From the NCBI GenBank assembly GCA_934725685.1, contig CAKVBX010000026.1:1-25203 (forward strand): DNA of 25,203 nt, written 5' to 3'. Under the pieces are notes generated by a model, which worked only from the letters and a program-made list of their open reading frames with translations, was not told the DNA's origin and ran no database searches. Positions 24,759 through 25,203 of the stretch are shown here, one piece after another; position 1 is the stretch's first letter, and each line of letters begins with the position of its first letter. The DNA is from an uncultured Bacilli bacterium (GTDB lineage Bacteria; Bacillota_I; Bacilli_A; RFN20; CAG-288). Position numbers and translations under genes: made by a program.

Positions 24759-24787
24759 AGTATACAATACGTTAACGATAACGTAAA
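24759..24787 (-). promoter_or_regulatory. Promoter of the polysaccharide-utilisation operon
   Basis: On the minus strand, TTTACG (-35, 24782-24787) and TATACT (-10, 24759-24764) are separated by exactly 17 bases. The spacer is almost filled by a LacI-type operator and the start region by cre, as expected for a tightly controlled sugar operon. Confidence 0.7.
24768..24785. promoter_or_regulatory. LacI/GalR-type operator in the promoter spacer
   Basis: TACGTTAACGATAACGTA is an 18-base palindrome with a central CG and one mismatched pair, the form of LacI-family operators. It lies between -35 and -10. The sequence differs from cre, so a dedicated sugar-responsive repressor is likely. Its gene is not in this window. 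Confidence 0.7.
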
Positions 24788-24848
24788 GCGGAAATTGCAA
24801 AAACATAAAAATTTTTCGGACAAGAAAATCATTAAATAGAGACCATTG
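24788..24848. other. AT-rich region upstream of the operon promoter
   Basis: Short A/T-rich segment between the -35 box of the sugar operon and the decayed ATPase. No further operator is obvious. AT-rich DNA just upstream of -35 can act as an UP-type element, but this is inference. Confidence 0.3.
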
Positions 24849-25203
24849 ATGGAGAGCCATAATTATAAAAAACTACAAAAATCGAATTGTTGACGATAGT
24901 CTAAAAGGAAAACCAGAAGGAAAAGATGAGATAGACTGCAACGCCGCTCTCTTTCGAACGTTTGGCTTTTCAGTTTGCCGAGGTGGTTGTTGATATGGGA
25001 GACGGAATTGCATTAGATCAAGCCATCGATTATTACACAGCAGTTATACACTCTGACATCAATCGTGCAGACAATATCAAGAAAAAACCAGAGAGAGTAA
25101 ACCGCCTCGATAATAGAAGTATACAATTAAACACATCCTTCCGGAATGTTAGGTGAACAGGAATTCAATATTCTTGCCAATTGCCCACTGATTTCAAAAA
25201 AGT
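24849..25203 (+). pseudogene. Decayed AAA-type ATPase (DUF4143 family) fragments
   Basis: Fragments in different plus frames look like pieces of the ATP-binding proteins with a DUF4143 domain. Frame one (24871-24993) begins NYKNRIVDDSLKGKPEGK, like the N terminus of that family. It jumps, with no Walker A motif, to FSVCRGGC and a stop. After a shift, frame two (from 24962, ending TGA at 25156) reads ALDQAIDYYTAVIHSDINRA and KKKPERVNRL. This matches the family pattern of ...QAxDYYxAVxxSDIxR... and NPERVxRL as I remember it. The intact family has CRGGWP at the shift point, so about 10 bases seem lost there. A 64-residue frame on its own is therefore not a gene. The family call is from memory. 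Confidence 0.5.

Noticed and set aside
24962..25156. 64-aa plus-strand frame as an independent gene
   Set aside because: It has no good start signal, and its sequence reads as an internal piece of a larger, frame-broken ATPase.

Overview
The window reads as a chromosomal segment of a low-to-moderate GC Gram-positive bacterium (Bacillota). An Erysipelotrichia-like or related gut/rumen lineage would fit, but that placement is an impression from protein style. The support is direct: strong GGAGG-type ribosome binding sites before almost every gene, four lipobox lipoproteins, a heterodimeric LmrCD-type ABC exporter, an MsmK-type shared sugar ATPase, a textbook CcpA cre site, and TGA used as a stop.

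Left part (1-9176). A C-terminal scrap of an unknown gene (3-50) and a gene-poor stretch precede a small membrane protein (400-822, +). It converges, across a bidirectional hairpin terminator, on a minus-strand drug-export operon: a MarR regulator (4556-4996) followed by the two halves of a heterodimeric ABC exporter. A perfect 14-bp palindrome just downstream of a TATAAT box in front of marR is a likely autoregulatory operator. Next are a divergent cation-diffusion-facilitator-like transporter (minus) and a membrane-anchored endonuclease/exonuclease/phosphatase-fold protein (plus). A two-gene minus-strand operon follows, with a PhnP-like metallo-beta-lactamase-fold hydrolase and a glycerophosphodiesterase.

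Right part (9214-24787). One roughly 15.4-kb minus-strand operon of ten genes fills most of the window. It is a Gram-positive polysaccharide-utilisation locus. Gene order from the promoter is: MalA/DUF1189-like membrane protein, surface GH43 lipoprotein, CBM9-like lipoprotein, a large duplicated multidomain lipoprotein without a recognised enzyme domain, cytoplasmic GH3, solute-binding lipoprotein, two CUT1-type permeases, cytoplasmic GH2, and an MsmK/UgpC-type ATPase. The implied flow is surface capture and trimming by three lipoproteins, import of oligosaccharides, then intracellular hydrolysis by GH3 and GH2. The promoter carries a LacI-type operator in its -35/-10 spacer and a perfect-consensus cre site over the expected start of transcription. 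A long GAAA-capped hairpin lies between the surface-protein genes and the GH3/transport genes, and a hairpin terminator closes the operon. No LacI-type regulator gene lies in the window. The enzyme set suggests a branched beta-linked plant glycan with arabinose, xylose or galactose decorations, but the exact substrate cannot be read from sequence.

Right edge (24849-25203). Remains of a frame-broken AAA-type ATPase of the DUF4143 kind lie upstream of the operon promoter. The most novel item is the 788-residue lipoprotein (18054-20420), with its duplicated architecture and a C-terminal module shared with its CBM9-like neighbour.
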